IMG/VR virus record: IMGVR_UViG_3300017991_000133
Location: 1-55,042 of that record
From: a virus
DNA: 55,042 bases
Reading direction: 5' to 3' (one strand)
Below the pieces are notes generated by a model. It saw only the letters and a list, made by a program, of their open reading frames with translations, was not told where the DNA came from and ran no database searches. The position numbers and the translations under genes were made by a program. Positions 45,488 through 53,838 of the stretch are shown one piece after another; within the stretch, counting starts at the first letter, position 1, and the number at the start of each line of letters is the position of its first letter.

Positions 45488-46951
45488 TCATCCCTTGTTT
45501 TTATTGGCCGCCTCGACCATTTCCGTGATCTTGCGCTCGATGTCTTCGTCATCCATCTTGGGCACCCGAAATCCGGCCTCTTCCACCGGGGCAAAGCGGC
45601 TGTTTATGAAGTACTCGTCGGCGTGCTCCATGTCCTTGGTATCCAGGCCGAGCTGCTGGGCGATCCATCCCGGGGTTATCGCGCCCATGCCGAAGAGTCG
45701 CTCCCATCGCTGGACCAGGGCTGCCCAGTCCCGGGTGTCGATCTTGTTGAACTGGAAGCGGTAGGCTTCGGCCTCGAGGCCCTGCCACATGATCTTTGTC
45801 GTGATGGTCCTGGACATCTCGGCCTGCAGGGGCTCTACGATGCCCTGGACGTAGATCTTGTCGGCCGTCGCGGCCGTGCTCCCGCCCAGGCTCCCCACCT
45901 CGGCTATCCCTATGCGGTATGGCGGCATTTTATAGGCGCTGAGGATCTCGTCCCGGAGGCTTTTGTGGTAGATCTGGAAGTGGCCCTCTTTCACGTCCAC
46001 GGTCAGCGGCTCCCAGGTCACCTTTGCTCCGGGTGCCACTTCCATGACCACCGTCTTGTGGGCGTTGTCTGAGCCCTTGATCTCGTTGTCTATAAAGTCG
46101 CTTACGAGCTTGGCGCTGCCCTCTTCCCATTCTCCCTCGAGCAGCACAAAGGCTGCGGGGATCCCATAGTTCTCGAAAAAGGCCAGGTTGAAGTTGCGTA
46201 CACCGATGAGCCCGAATACGCTGCCCACGGCCGGCAGTACGTTTGGTCGGCCGTAGAAGGTGTTCAGGGCGTAGTAATCGCCCTGGAAGATCATCTCGTT
46301 GGCCTTATACTTGCCCCGGCTGCTTTTGTAGTCCTCCCCGGTGTTCTCGTTGACGTCGGTCTGGCTGCCAAAGCGCTTGAACCAGCGCTTGCGGCTGTCG
46401 CGGACTTGGCAGTACTTCTCGCGGCTGCGGTGCACCCGGACCGTTTGTGCGGGAGCGTGAAATATGCCGTTGATCTTGCCGTCGGGGCCGCGGCTTATCT
46501 CCATGGCCCACCAGCCCACGGTGCCCCGGTCGATGATGCACTTTTTGACCACGTCCTGCAGCGTCTCATCCCTGTTGTTGGGATCGTTGAACAGGTCCTC
46601 CGTCTCTTTTTTCTGGTCATCGTTTTCTTTGTCCTCTTCCACCGGCACCAGGGACCAGCCGCCGGCCACGTCAGTCGCGATCTGGCGCACGCAGGCGTCG
46701 AAGAAGGTGCAGTTGTCCTGTAGCCAGAGCAGGTTGTTTACGTTGAAGGGCACCGGCACCAGGCCGTGCTCCCTCATCCAGGCGGCGTCGTCTTCTGGCA
46801 GCTGCCTGCTCTCTATGACGTTCTCTTTATGCTGCTTCAGGATGCTGAACGGGTAGAGCCCGCGGTCTGTCGCAATGTAGCGGTGGACCTTGCTCAGGCG
46901 CTTTGTGCTGCTGCCGCTACGGGATGTGGACTTTGCTCTTTTTTTTGCCAT
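45488..46951 (-). CDS. Portal protein
   Basis: A 487-residue protein starting MAKKRAKSTSRSGSSTKRLS. It lies next to the large terminase and carries portal hallmarks: FDACVRQIATDVAGGWSLVP, long helical stem (VAPGAKVTWEPLTVD, EILSAYKMPPYRIGIA) and LTTKIM-like crown helices. It forms the dodecameric DNA channel. AGGAGGAAAAACCCCATG fixes the start; the reading frame opens 15 codons further upstream. Confidence 0.85.
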   Translation of the reverse strand: MAKKRAKSTSRSGSSTKRLSKVHRYIATDRGLYPFSILKQHKENVIESRQLPEDDAAWMREHGLVPVPFNVNNLLWLQDNCTFFDACVRQIATDVAGGWSLVPVEEDKENDDQKKETEDLFNDPNNRDETLQDVVKKCIIDRGTVGWWAMEISRGPDGKINGIFHAPAQTVRVHRSREKYCQVRDSRKRWFKRFGSQTDVNENTGEDYKSSRGKYKANEMIFQGDYYALNTFYGRPNVLPAVGSVFGLIGVRNFNLAFFENYGIPAAFVLLEGEWEEGSAKLVSDFIDNEIKGSDNAHKTVVMEVAPGAKVTWEPLTVDVKEGHFQIYHKSLRDEILSAYKMPPYRIGIAEVGSLGGSTAATADKIYVQGIVEPLQAEMSRTITTKIMWQGLEAEAYRFQFNKIDTRDWAALVQRWERLFGMGAITPGWIAQQLGLDTKDMEHADEYFINSRFAPVEEAGFRVPKMDDEDIERKITEMVEAANKNKG

Positions 46952-48332
46952 GGGGTTTTTCCTCCTCTTTTGGCTTTTCTTTCTGCGATGTGGCAATGCT
47001 CACCCGGGCCTTTTGGGCAGTGCGCACAGCGCTGCGCACCGATAGCGGCTGGGCCGCTTCCTTCATGGTGCGCTTTATCTGCTCTTCAACCTCGTCCTCG
47101 TCCTTGGCCTGGAAGGCCGCGAAGTGCCGCGGTATGTTCGCTATGTGCACGCGGCTGCTGCGGATCCGCTCGCCGTCAAAGTGCCAGACCAGCTGGGCAA
47201 GGGCGTCCATGCAGTGATCATCGGATTTTGCCGGCTTGCCTGTCTTTTCGTCGATGTGGTAGATGTCGACCTCGTCCAGCGTGTTCGGGCAGCTGCGGGA
47301 GATCACGAGTCGCCCTGTCTTGATCCTGGCGTTGACGGCTGCAATGGTTAGCATCTTGGACGTCTCGCCGCTCTTTATGTCTACGTCGTAGGTGCCGCGC
47401 AGCTCCTCAATTTCGCGCCGGCCCTCCGGGTCCCCCAGGTAGGGTATGTCTCGCATCGTTTCCGATATGTCCTTGAGGTGGGTCCGGGAGGCGTAGTACT
47501 CTTCGTACACGTAGAGAATGTCTTCGCGGGGATCCAGCGCGCCCTTGAGGTTGACGTGCGGGTTGACGTAGCCGAAGTCGGTGCCGCCCTTGCGGGGCCA
47601 TTCCTTGGGTATGTCGAACGGGTCGCAGATGTTTTCCTCGTCAAAATCGCCGTAGACCAGCCCCTGGAGCTTGCGGAACTGGCCCTCGTAGCGCATGCTG
47701 AAGAGGTCGGCGGTCAGCTCGTTTGCGGCCCGCTCCCACTCGCTCTTCGGGTAGAGCGGGTTGTCGATGCTGCTGAAGGTGATCACGTCATAGTCGGCGT
47801 TGCCCCGGCGCCAGAGCTGGTAGAAATTTTTGTAGAGCCAGTTCATGCCGTAGGGTGTGGTCGTCAGCAGGGCGCGGCCGCGCTTCAGGCCCAGGCGTGC
47901 TTGGATCGCTACCCAGGCCATGTACTTCATCTGGCCGGCCTCATCGAGCCAGGCCGATTTATACTGTCCGCCCTCGAGGCTTTCCGGGCGGTCGGCGGTG
48001 CCCAGCCACACGTGGCCCCCCTGGGGCAGGTCGTAGAGGCCCTTCGAGACGCGCAGCTCCCCCTGGAGGTGCGTGCCGCGGAACGTCTCCACGAGCGCCG
48101 GCAGCGTTGCCCTGGTCAGCAGCTTGTAGGTCGGCGCCACCACGATGTACTCCTCCTGCGGATCCTCGGCAATCTCGCAGCTCAGCCAGACGGGCCCGAA
48201 GAAGGTCTTGCCTCCGCCGGTCCCCCCGATCAGCCCCACGTAGCGCTTTTCACTCAGAAGCGCTCTTTCCTGGTGCTGGTAGAGCTCGACTTGCTTTGTC
48301 TCCGGCTGTGATTTTTCTCGTTGCGTTTCCAT
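46917..48332 (-). CDS. Terminase large subunit
   Basis: A 471-residue protein. N-terminal ATPase: Walker A GLIGGTGGGKTFF, YKSAWLDEAGQ (Walker B region), TTTPYGMNWLY (motif III). C-terminal nuclease: TDFGYVNPHVN with catalytic Asp and DDHCMDALAQLVWHF. It packages DNA and cuts it at the head. Its 3' end overlaps the portal gene by 35 bases. Confidence 0.95.
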   Translation of the reverse strand: METQREKSQPETKQVELYQHQERALLSEKRYVGLIGGTGGGKTFFGPVWLSCEIAEDPQEEYIVVAPTYKLLTRATLPALVETFRGTHLQGELRVSKGLYDLPQGGHVWLGTADRPESLEGGQYKSAWLDEAGQMKYMAWVAIQARLGLKRGRALLTTTPYGMNWLYKNFYQLWRRGNADYDVITFSSIDNPLYPKSEWERAANELTADLFSMRYEGQFRKLQGLVYGDFDEENICDPFDIPKEWPRKGGTDFGYVNPHVNLKGALDPREDILYVYEEYYASRTHLKDISETMRDIPYLGDPEGRREIEELRGTYDVDIKSGETSKMLTIAAVNARIKTGRLVISRSCPNTLDEVDIYHIDEKTGKPAKSDDHCMDALAQLVWHFDGERIRSSRVHIANIPRHFAAFQAKDEDEVEEQIKRTMKEAAQPLSVRSAVRTAQKARVSIATSQKEKPKEEEKPHGKKKSKVHIP

Positions 48333-48771
48333 TGCTCAGTATAATCTCCAGTGGCAGCTTCGTGCCAGGCGGTATCTCCAGGTGCTTGCGGTCCCGCCAT
48401 ATGTCCGGCCGCCGGTTCAGCAGCCAGAAGATGCAGGCTGCCGTGTCCGGGGGCGTGAATTTTTTCACCCGCCTTATGCTCTTTACCCGGTTGGATGGCC
48501 TGTCGGATTCGGCCTCGGGCTCCAGCTCAACGTGCACCTCTTCGTACTCGTATCCCAGGGCCCGCTTCAGGAGCGCGTTCTCGACCTCGAAGTCCACCGG
48601 GGCCTTTCCTTTTTTTATGGCGTCAGCAAAATCGGGGAACTGCTTCTGGTATTTGTAGTAGGTGTCCTTGGATATGCCCAGCTTGCGGGCAATGTCCTCA
48701 TCGCGGAGTCCCTGGCGGGCGAGGTCCTCTGCTATCTTGGGGAAGTCCTCTGTGTACTTGAGCTTTGCCAC
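48250..48771 (-). CDS. Terminase small subunit
   Basis: A 173-residue protein. GLRDEDIARKLGISKDTYYK followed by YQKQFPDFADAIKKGK is the phage-type helix-turn-helix that binds the packaging site. C-terminal part links to the large subunit. Overlaps the large terminase by 83 bases, unusually long. Confidence 0.85.
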   Translation of the reverse strand: MAKLKYTEDFPKIAEDLARQGLRDEDIARKLGISKDTYYKYQKQFPDFADAIKKGKAPVDFEVENALLKRALGYEYEEVHVELEPEAESDRPSNRVKSIRRVKKFTPPDTAACIFWLLNRRPDIWRDRKHLEIPPGTKLPLEIILSNGNATRKITAGDKASRALPAPGKSASE

Positions 48772-48774
48772 GGG

Positions 48775-49740
48775 TTATTTCATGTATCCTTGCCTGGGGC
48801 GTATGCGGGTGTAGTCGAAGAGCCAGGGGTTGTGCTCAGCCAGGCTCTCTAGTCCCCCGAGCTGTTTTATGGCCTCGAGGGCCTTGTCTATGTGGACGTC
48901 GTATTTCAGGGCGAGGATGACGGCGCCGGCTTGCCACTCGACCATGAATCTGTGCCATGCTTCTGGCCATGTGGAGCGGAGGATGCGGTATCCGGAGTTT
49001 GTGTACTGGCTGCCGCCTCCGCAGAAGACGCAGCCCACGGTGATGGCGCCGCGGCTACGGGCCGGGTGCTCCTCGAGGGCGTTGCGCTGGATGTAGCGCG
49101 CTATGTCGGGGTCGGTCCATCCGGTGAGCGGATTAGCGATCCACATGCGGTCCCTTTGCTGGTAGAAAAGGGCTCCGTCCTTAAGGTCCCGGAGGCCACG
49201 GAGCGAGTCGTCAGCTAGGCCGCGCTGTCCTGTAAGCTGCACGGTGCAGCCGAGGTTGCGGGTGAGCCGGCGGGCCGGGTCGATCTTCATGGTCCGGCAG
49301 CATTCGGAGACGTTTAGGGCGAAGCCGCGGTCGGGGTGGGCCTGCATCCAGCGGCGGGCGGCCATCTTCCCCAGCATGGGCCAGCCCTTGCGCTGCCATT
49401 GCTCCTTGGGCGTAATGCGGGCCCGGGCAGTACGGAGCTCTAGGCCGTAGCGCTCTGCGGTCTGCTCCACAAAGAGCCGGCTTTCCGGGTACTCCATTTG
49501 GGTGTCTACCCACAAGAGCGTCGGGCGGATGCCGGCCTTGGCGGCAAGATCAAGCAGGACCAGGCTGTCGGATCCTCCGGAGAATGCCAGGCATATGGAG
49601 TCGCCGTGCTCGCTGCGCACGCGATCCAGCATGGTCGTTGCGGTGTGGATGGTGCCGGTGCTTTCAGGCTGCTGCGCCGTTTTTTTTGCTGGGATCGCGT
49701 ATTCGCGTTCCTCGAGGATCCGCTCCGCGAGGCTTGTCAC
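48775..49740 (-). CDS. PAPS-reductase/DndC-family protein
   Basis: A 321-residue protein. ICLAFSGGSDSLVLLDLAAK is the ATP-pyrophosphatase loop (SGGxDS), followed by LLWVDTQMEYPE and a Cys pair (CCRTMKID) with CVFCGGG. Relatives either reduce PAPS or act in sulfur modification of DNA (DndC). The neighbour is a ParB-methyltransferase protein. The substrate is unclear, and partners of a full dnd system are not seen. Confidence 0.75.
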   Translation of the reverse strand: MTSLAERILEEREYAIPAKKTAQQPESTGTIHTATTMLDRVRSEHGDSICLAFSGGSDSLVLLDLAAKAGIRPTLLWVDTQMEYPESRLFVEQTAERYGLELRTARARITPKEQWQRKGWPMLGKMAARRWMQAHPDRGFALNVSECCRTMKIDPARRLTRNLGCTVQLTGQRGLADDSLRGLRDLKDGALFYQQRDRMWIANPLTGWTDPDIARYIQRNALEEHPARSRGAITVGCVFCGGGSQYTNSGYRILRSTWPEAWHRFMVEWQAGAVILALKYDVHIDKALEAIKQLGGLESLAEHNPWLFDYTRIRPRQGYMK

Positions 49741-51032
49741 TCGGCTGCCTCCTGGGCCTCGAGGTCCACCTTTTCACAGGTAGCCCGGATCTCTTTTTCC
49801 GAAGGGCCGCCCTGGGCCTCATACCGGCGGATCACCACGTCCACATACACGGGGTCAAGCTCTATGAGCCGGGCCTTTCGGCCCTCGCGGTCCGCTGCTA
49901 TGAGGGTGGAGCCGCTGCCTGCAAACGGGTCGAGCACGATGTGCCCGGCCTTGCTGGAGTTGCGGAGGGCGCGCTGGATAATGCCCAGCGGCTTTTGGTT
50001 CGGATGAAGCATTGACTGAGTTCCGCGGCGCGCCATCTCCCATACATCGGCCTCGTATCTATGGTCAAGAAAGTAGTGGCGGCCGGCATTCCAACCATAG
50101 AGTATAGGCTGCCCTTTTTTGGCGCGGTTTTTTCCGTTAATTATCAGCTCATGCTTGTGCCGATAGTCGCCCCAGCCCCTGGAGGTGTTGTTTTTTACCC
50201 AAACGATGGCAGTCGAGAACACCATGCCGGCCGCGCGGATGGCGTAGGAGAACACGGGGTAGCTCGGGTAACCGCTGCAGATATAGAAAACGCCGCCGCG
50301 CTTCAGGTTTTCCTTTATACGCGTGCAGAATACCACTGAAAATTCGACAAATTGCTCCTCAGTCATGTTGTCTCCGAGAATCGGGCCAAACTTGGTCCCC
50401 TGGTAGTTTATGTTGTATGGCGGGTCCGTAAAAACGATATCCGCGCGCTCATCGCCCATGAGGGCGGCGTAGCTGGCCGGGTTCGTGGCATCGGCACAGA
50501 GGAGTTTATGCGGTCCAAGAGCATAGAGGTCGCCCATCTGGGAGATCGGTTCGGCCTCAGCCTCTGGCGCCTGATCCTCTTCGCCGGCGTCTATCTTTGG
50601 GCCGAATTGATGGAGCAATTCGTCCACAGATAGAGTTCTTCCAAGATCGAACCGGTATAGAGCTGGGTCGATTTTGTCTTTGGAATCGTATACCATCTCT
50701 GCCAGGGCCTGATCGTCATACTCGCCTGCGCGGTCGTTGTCCGAGAGGTTGTACTCGAGCTTCTCTGCCTCGCTTTTCGGATGCACGATGCTGATGTCGA
50801 CCTCGTCAAAGCCCAGCTCCCTCAGGGCCTCGAGGCGCATGTTTCCTCCCAGCGCTACGTAGTGCCGGTTGTCCTTGTAGCAGACCAGCGGCTTGTAGAC
50901 GCCGAGGTGTGTGATCTGCTTTTTCAGGCGCTCGAAGTCCTTGATTTTGATGTTCCTGGGGTTTTTATCCCAGGGCTTGACGGCCGATAAGGGAACCGTT
51001 TTCATCTCGAGTGGTCCGGTTTTTTTCGCCAT
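49737..51032 (-). CDS. ParB-like / DNA methyltransferase fusion
   Basis: A 431-residue protein. About 1-110: ParB-like nuclease domain (NPRNIKIKDFERLKKQIT; VALGGNMRLEALRELGF). About 195-400: N4/N6-adenine or cytosine methyltransferase with FTDPPYNINY (DPPY) and DPFAGSGST (SAM). The DPPY motif precedes the SAM motif, the beta arrangement. It modifies phage DNA, probably to evade host restriction. Confidence 0.9.
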   Translation of the reverse strand: MAKKTGPLEMKTVPLSAVKPWDKNPRNIKIKDFERLKKQITHLGVYKPLVCYKDNRHYVALGGNMRLEALRELGFDEVDISIVHPKSEAEKLEYNLSDNDRAGEYDDQALAEMVYDSKDKIDPALYRFDLGRTLSVDELLHQFGPKIDAGEEDQAPEAEAEPISQMGDLYALGPHKLLCADATNPASYAALMGDERADIVFTDPPYNINYQGTKFGPILGDNMTEEQFVEFSVVFCTRIKENLKRGGVFYICSGYPSYPVFSYAIRAAGMVFSTAIVWVKNNTSRGWGDYRHKHELIINGKNRAKKGQPILYGWNAGRHYFLDHRYEADVWEMARRGTQSMLHPNQKPLGIIQRALRNSSKAGHIVLDPFAGSGSTLIAADREGRKARLIELDPVYVDVVIRRYEAQGGPSEKEIRATCEKVDLEAQEAAE

Positions 51033-51035
51033 GGC

Positions 51036-51404
51036 TTATCCTTTGTCAGCCTTTTTTTTTAGGCCGTTTATAATGAGATCCCGGTTGGCCTTAATGTCCT
51101 GATCAAAGCGCGCCGTCGTCTCGCAGCAGTGCTGCTGGACCGCCTCCATTTGGGTTTTTGTGACGGCTACGTTTTTATCGACCTTGACCAGGCAGCGCTT
51201 CACGTCGCTCAGCCTCATGCTGATACCGCGCACAGCCTCGGCCCGCGCCATGGTCTTTAGCTGCTGCTTTATCTCCTGCAGGTCCTCTGCCCGGACCTCT
51301 TCTCTTTCCTTGTGCTTGCGGCTGCGCAGCCACGCCACCACGATGGCGGTTATGTTGGTTGCGGCCAGCCCTATGAGTCCTCCGGTCACGACTGGTTCTG
51401 CCAT
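51036..51404 (-). CDS. Membrane-anchored coiled-coil lysis-region protein
   Basis: A 122-residue protein starting MAEPVVTGGLIGLAATNITA. One N-terminal span (about 8-27), then charged coiled coil to the end (EDLQEIKQQLKTMARAEAVR). The layout matches inner-membrane spanins. The ATG overlaps the stop of the lipoprotein gene (TGATG). Confidence 0.6.
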   Translation of the reverse strand: MAEPVVTGGLIGLAATNITAIVVAWLRSRKHKEREEVRAEDLQEIKQQLKTMARAEAVRGISMRLSDVKRCLVKVDKNVAVTKTQMEAVQQHCCETTARFDQDIKANRDLIINGLKKKADKG

Positions 51405-51709
51405 CAGCGGATCTCCTCGAGCTGGGCGCGCAGGATCTTGATCTCCTGGCGCAGCTGCAGGTTTTTGGCCAGGGCTGCAGCGAATTTGTAGACCAGGCCC
51501 TCGGTCACGATGAGGTAGCTGGCATTGGGGTTCTCTTCGGGCTGCCACGTGATCTGGCCCCGATCGATCTTGCCAACGACTCGCTCGCCGCCCAGCGGAA
51601 CGAGCTGGACCTCAGTCCTCGTACAGGTCAAGCAGCTTAGAGAGAATAGCGTTAATAGCATCCAGGTCGCCGTCCTCCAGCGCCTGGAGGAGTGCCTGTT
51701 TGTCTTCAT
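51404..51709 (-). CDS. Small lipoprotein, spanin-like
   Basis: A 101-residue protein starting MKTNRHSSRRWRTATWMLLT with a basic n-region, hydrophobic core TWMLLTLFSLSC and a lipobox-like CLTC, followed by a beta start and a helical tail (RQEIKILRAQLEEIR). AGGAGGAATGGAATG sets the start, which lies inside the end of the 70-residue gene. Candidate outer-membrane spanin partner, implying a Gram-negative host if right. Confidence 0.5.
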   Translation of the reverse strand: MKTNRHSSRRWRTATWMLLTLFSLSCLTCTRTEVQLVPLGGERVVGKIDRGQITWQPEENPNASYLIVTEGLVYKFAAALAKNLQLRQEIKILRAQLEEIR

Positions 51710-51824
51710 TCCATTCCTCCTGGATCTCGGTGAGTTGTTTTTTTAGCTTGGTAAGCTCGCTGGGCTTCAGCAGCGGTAGCAGCTGCAGAATCAGCTTCAG
51801 CACCAGGCTTAGCTCTTCGGCCAT
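51612..51824 (-). CDS. Small amphipathic protein, 70 aa
   Basis: MAEELSLVLKLILQLLPLLK is a strongly amphipathic leucine-rich helix, followed by an acidic helix (DLDAINAILSKLLDLYED). It follows the endolysin gene closely. Could be a pinholin-like or chaperone peptide; unproven. It overlaps the lipoprotein start by about 100 bases. Confidence 0.5.
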   Translation of the reverse strand: MAEELSLVLKLILQLLPLLKPSELTKLKKQLTEIQEEWNEDKQALLQALEDGDLDAINAILSKLLDLYED

Positions 51825-51842
51825 GTCGGTCCTCCCGGTGGA

Positions 51843-52277
51843 TCATGCCGGCGCCTCGGCAAACGGATCCACGATTTTGTAGTCGGTTCCCCTGTACGAG
51901 ACGGGGCGCATCTTGACGAACGCGTCGTGCTTGATCGCGTCGGCTACGGTGAGGGTGGTGCTGCCTCCGCCGCTGGCGCCTATGGTGTGATGCTCGTCAA
52001 CGGCCATCTCCACATGCCTGGCCCTGCCGTCCCTCATCCAGAATACCAGACAACCCGGGCCGAGCGTCTCTGTCTTCTGGTGCTTGTATCGCAGGTAGAG
52101 ACCGTGGGCAGTGTCATCGAATGTATGGGCCAGAAGGCCTACGGCTTTCAGCACCTCGATGACCAGGCCGCTGCAGTCGAAGCCGCTCGGGTCGTTTCCC
52201 CCCCAAAGATAAAAAGTGCCGATCCACAGCGAGAGATACCACACCGCTCGTTCGCGTAGTGTGTTGCTGTTCGGCAC
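51843..52277 (-). CDS. NlpC/P60 endolysin
   Basis: A 144-residue protein. YLWGGNDPSGFDCSGLVIEV has the catalytic Cys (the second in D-C-S-G), and RHVEMAVDEHHTIGASGGG gives the His site. This cuts peptide links in cell wall. No signal sequence, so it needs a holin. First gene behind the promoter at 52300. Confidence 0.9.
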   Translation of the reverse strand: MPNSNTLRERAVWYLSLWIGTFYLWGGNDPSGFDCSGLVIEVLKAVGLLAHTFDDTAHGLYLRYKHQKTETLGPGCLVFWMRDGRARHVEMAVDEHHTIGASGGGSTTLTVADAIKHDAFVKMRPVSYRGTDYKIVDPFAEAPA

Positions 52278-52299
52278 CGGCGCCAGCTCCTGTGCCTAC

Positions 52300-52328
52300 T
52301 TTTAACGCATGGCTATACTTGTTGTCAA
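52300..52328 (-). promoter_or_regulatory. Promoter for endolysin and packaging genes
   Basis: On the minus strand TTGACA (52328-52323), a 17-base spacer and TTAAAA. The spacer has GCCATGCG, close to the CGCCATGGCG operator, and the -10 box is poor. It may be a weak promoter awaiting activation. Confidence 0.45.
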
Positions 52329-52359
52329 GAGAATTTATCGCGGGTCGGTGGGAGCGGAG

Positions 52360-52397
52360 AAAAAAAAGTCCCCGCGGGGGGCGAGCCCGCGGGGGCT
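52360..52397 (-). terminator. Rho-independent terminator
   Basis: On the minus strand AGCCCCCGCGGG pairs with CCCGCGGGGACT (one mismatch) with a 7-base loop, followed by eight T residues. It ends transcripts from the holin-like region, just before the promoter at 52328. Confidence 0.85.
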
Positions 52398-52440
52398 GGA
52401 AGAAGTTGCTCAGTTAGTTTCTATCTTCATCCCGAAAACG

Positions 52441-52668
52441 TCATGGCTCCTTTTGGTTTTCGCCGTTCACCTCCTGGGACAGCGCGATGGCGTTCCGCAG
52501 GCCGGCGGTGTCTTCGCCGTCGATACGCAGCACTTCGCGCTCTATTTTGGCGCGCACGTCGGACGGCACGCGCCTTTTGAATCCGTTCAGATAGAGCCAG
52601 AGCCAGGCCGGCTCCAGGCCGTTGGCCCGGGCAGCCTCGGCTATGAGCTCAAGCGGGATGTGCGCCAT
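52441..52668 (-). CDS. Hypothetical protein, 75 aa
   Basis: Starts MAHIPLELIAEAARANGLEP. Helical, ending acidic. Next to the holin-like gene, just ahead of the terminator. No family recognised. Confidence 0.55.
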   Translation of the reverse strand: MAHIPLELIAEAARANGLEPAWLWLYLNGFKRRVPSDVRAKIEREVLRIDGEDTAGLRNAIALSQEVNGENQKEP

Positions 52669-52669
52669 T

Positions 52670-53065
52670 CTACTTGTGCTTCTGCACGAGCTCCTTTAGC
52701 GCTTTCCACCTTCCGTTACACAGGCCCCAGGCCCATAGGCCGTAGAGTATAAACCGGCCGGTGGTCATCATGGCGGCCTGCGTCAGCACGAAGTACGTCA
52801 CGCCGGCTGATATCAGCCCGGTCAGCGCGTACATGATGGCGTGCCTTGCCAGCGGGGTCCAGTCGTCCCAGTCTTTGAAGATCTTCTTGATCCCATTCTT
52901 GATCAGCTGGACGATGCCCAGCAGCCCTATCCCGAATACGGTTTGGATGGCTGCTACCAGGCCCTCGTCGAGCTCAAAGGGGAAGTCCCCGGTGTCCTGG
53001 CCGGCTAGCGCCGCCAGCGGCAGCACCAGCAGAGCCAGCACAGCGATTGTCGCAACTCGTCTCAT
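52670..53065 (-). CDS. Holin-like membrane protein with signal peptide
   Basis: A 131-residue protein starting MRRVATIAVLALLVLPLAAL, a signal peptide ending near AALAG. Two or three further spans follow (about 34-55, 72-92, 96-115). Small multi-span proteins in this place act as holins. AAGGAGGCAACCGAAATG sets the start; the frame can be opened upstream but not convincingly. Confidence 0.6.
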   Translation of the reverse strand: MRRVATIAVLALLVLPLAALAGQDTGDFPFELDEGLVAAIQTVFGIGLLGIVQLIKNGIKKIFKDWDDWTPLARHAIMYALTGLISAGVTYFVLTQAAMMTTGRFILYGLWAWGLCNGRWKALKELVQKHK

Positions 53066-53090
53066 TTCGGTTGCCTCCTTTGTTTTGAAT

Positions 53091-53753
53091 TTATCTCCGC
53101 GTGACCACGGTGGTTTCCATCCACACGCGCACGCCGGGAATGCTTGTCTCTTCGCCCAGGGCTCGGACAACCTTGCCGATTTTTACAGTGTCGGGCATCA
53201 GGTATTCCCTGGGCAGCTTGGTGGCATCAACGATCTCCCACTTCGGCTTTTTAACCGTGTGGGTGTGGGCCAGCTTTGTTTTCTCTGGCACCTCGATGTC
53301 GGGCGCCTGTTCCTCGATGCTCGTTATGAGCTCATCGGCCTTGGCGTTGTCTCCGGCTTCCTCGGCCTCGAGCGCCTCTGCAAGCTTGGCCTCTTCTGCT
53401 TCGGCTTGGGCGGCGAGCTGGCGCTTGCGTTCCTCTTCGGCCTTGCGGCGCTCCGCTTCCTTGGCCTCCAGGTAGGCGCCCACCACGCTTTTCACCATGC
53501 GCTCGGCCTGCTGGAGCGGATCCAGGTGCCTTTTTTTCTGAGCCAGCGCCTCTTTCCATGCGGCGTGGTTGCGCTTGATGATCGGATCGAAGGTGTCGTT
53601 GACCTCGGCGGTCAGGCCCTTGATGGCGCCCAGCACCTCGTCTGCAGCCCTTAGGTCTTCGTCGGTCTTGACTGAGATCTCGGCTGCCCGGTCCGGCGCT
53701 TTGAATACACGGGCCAGGCGCTTCGATGCTTCTGTCGTCAGGTTAATTGTCAT
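53091..53753 (-). CDS. Coiled-coil protein, DUF1351-like end
   Basis: A 220-residue protein. Helical N-terminus, a long charged coiled coil (EAKEAERRKAEEERKRQLAA, Ala/Glu-rich) and a C-terminal part (PKWEIVDATKLPREYLMPDT then GVRVWMETTVV) like DUF1351-type recombination-associated phage proteins. The role is uncertain. AGGAGGAAGACATG sets the start. Confidence 0.5.
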   Translation of the reverse strand: MTINLTTEASKRLARVFKAPDRAAEISVKTDEDLRAADEVLGAIKGLTAEVNDTFDPIIKRNHAAWKEALAQKKRHLDPLQQAERMVKSVVGAYLEAKEAERRKAEEERKRQLAAQAEAEEAKLAEALEAEEAGDNAKADELITSIEEQAPDIEVPEKTKLAHTHTVKKPKWEIVDATKLPREYLMPDTVKIGKVVRALGEETSIPGVRVWMETTVVTRR

Positions 53754-53838
53754 GTCTTCCTCCTTTGTTTTTTTCGGCCCTGCGCCCTGTCATGTCCTTT
53801 ATGGTCGCAGTGGCCGTGTCTGTTTTTATGCCTATCAT
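53743..53838 (-). CDS. Possible micropeptide, 31 aa
   Basis: Starts MIGIKTDTATATIKDMTGRR. Its ATG overlaps the stop of the previous gene (ATGA) and it overlaps the coiled-coil gene start. No clear ribosome site other than GGGGTGAT. Weakly supported. Confidence 0.3.
   Translation of the reverse strand: MIGIKTDTATATIKDMTGRRAEKNKGGRHDN

Noticed and set aside
48775-51032. Complete dnd phosphorothioation or restriction system
   Set aside because: Only a DndC-like protein and a methyltransferase are seen; no DndA, DndB, DndD or nuclease partner nearby.
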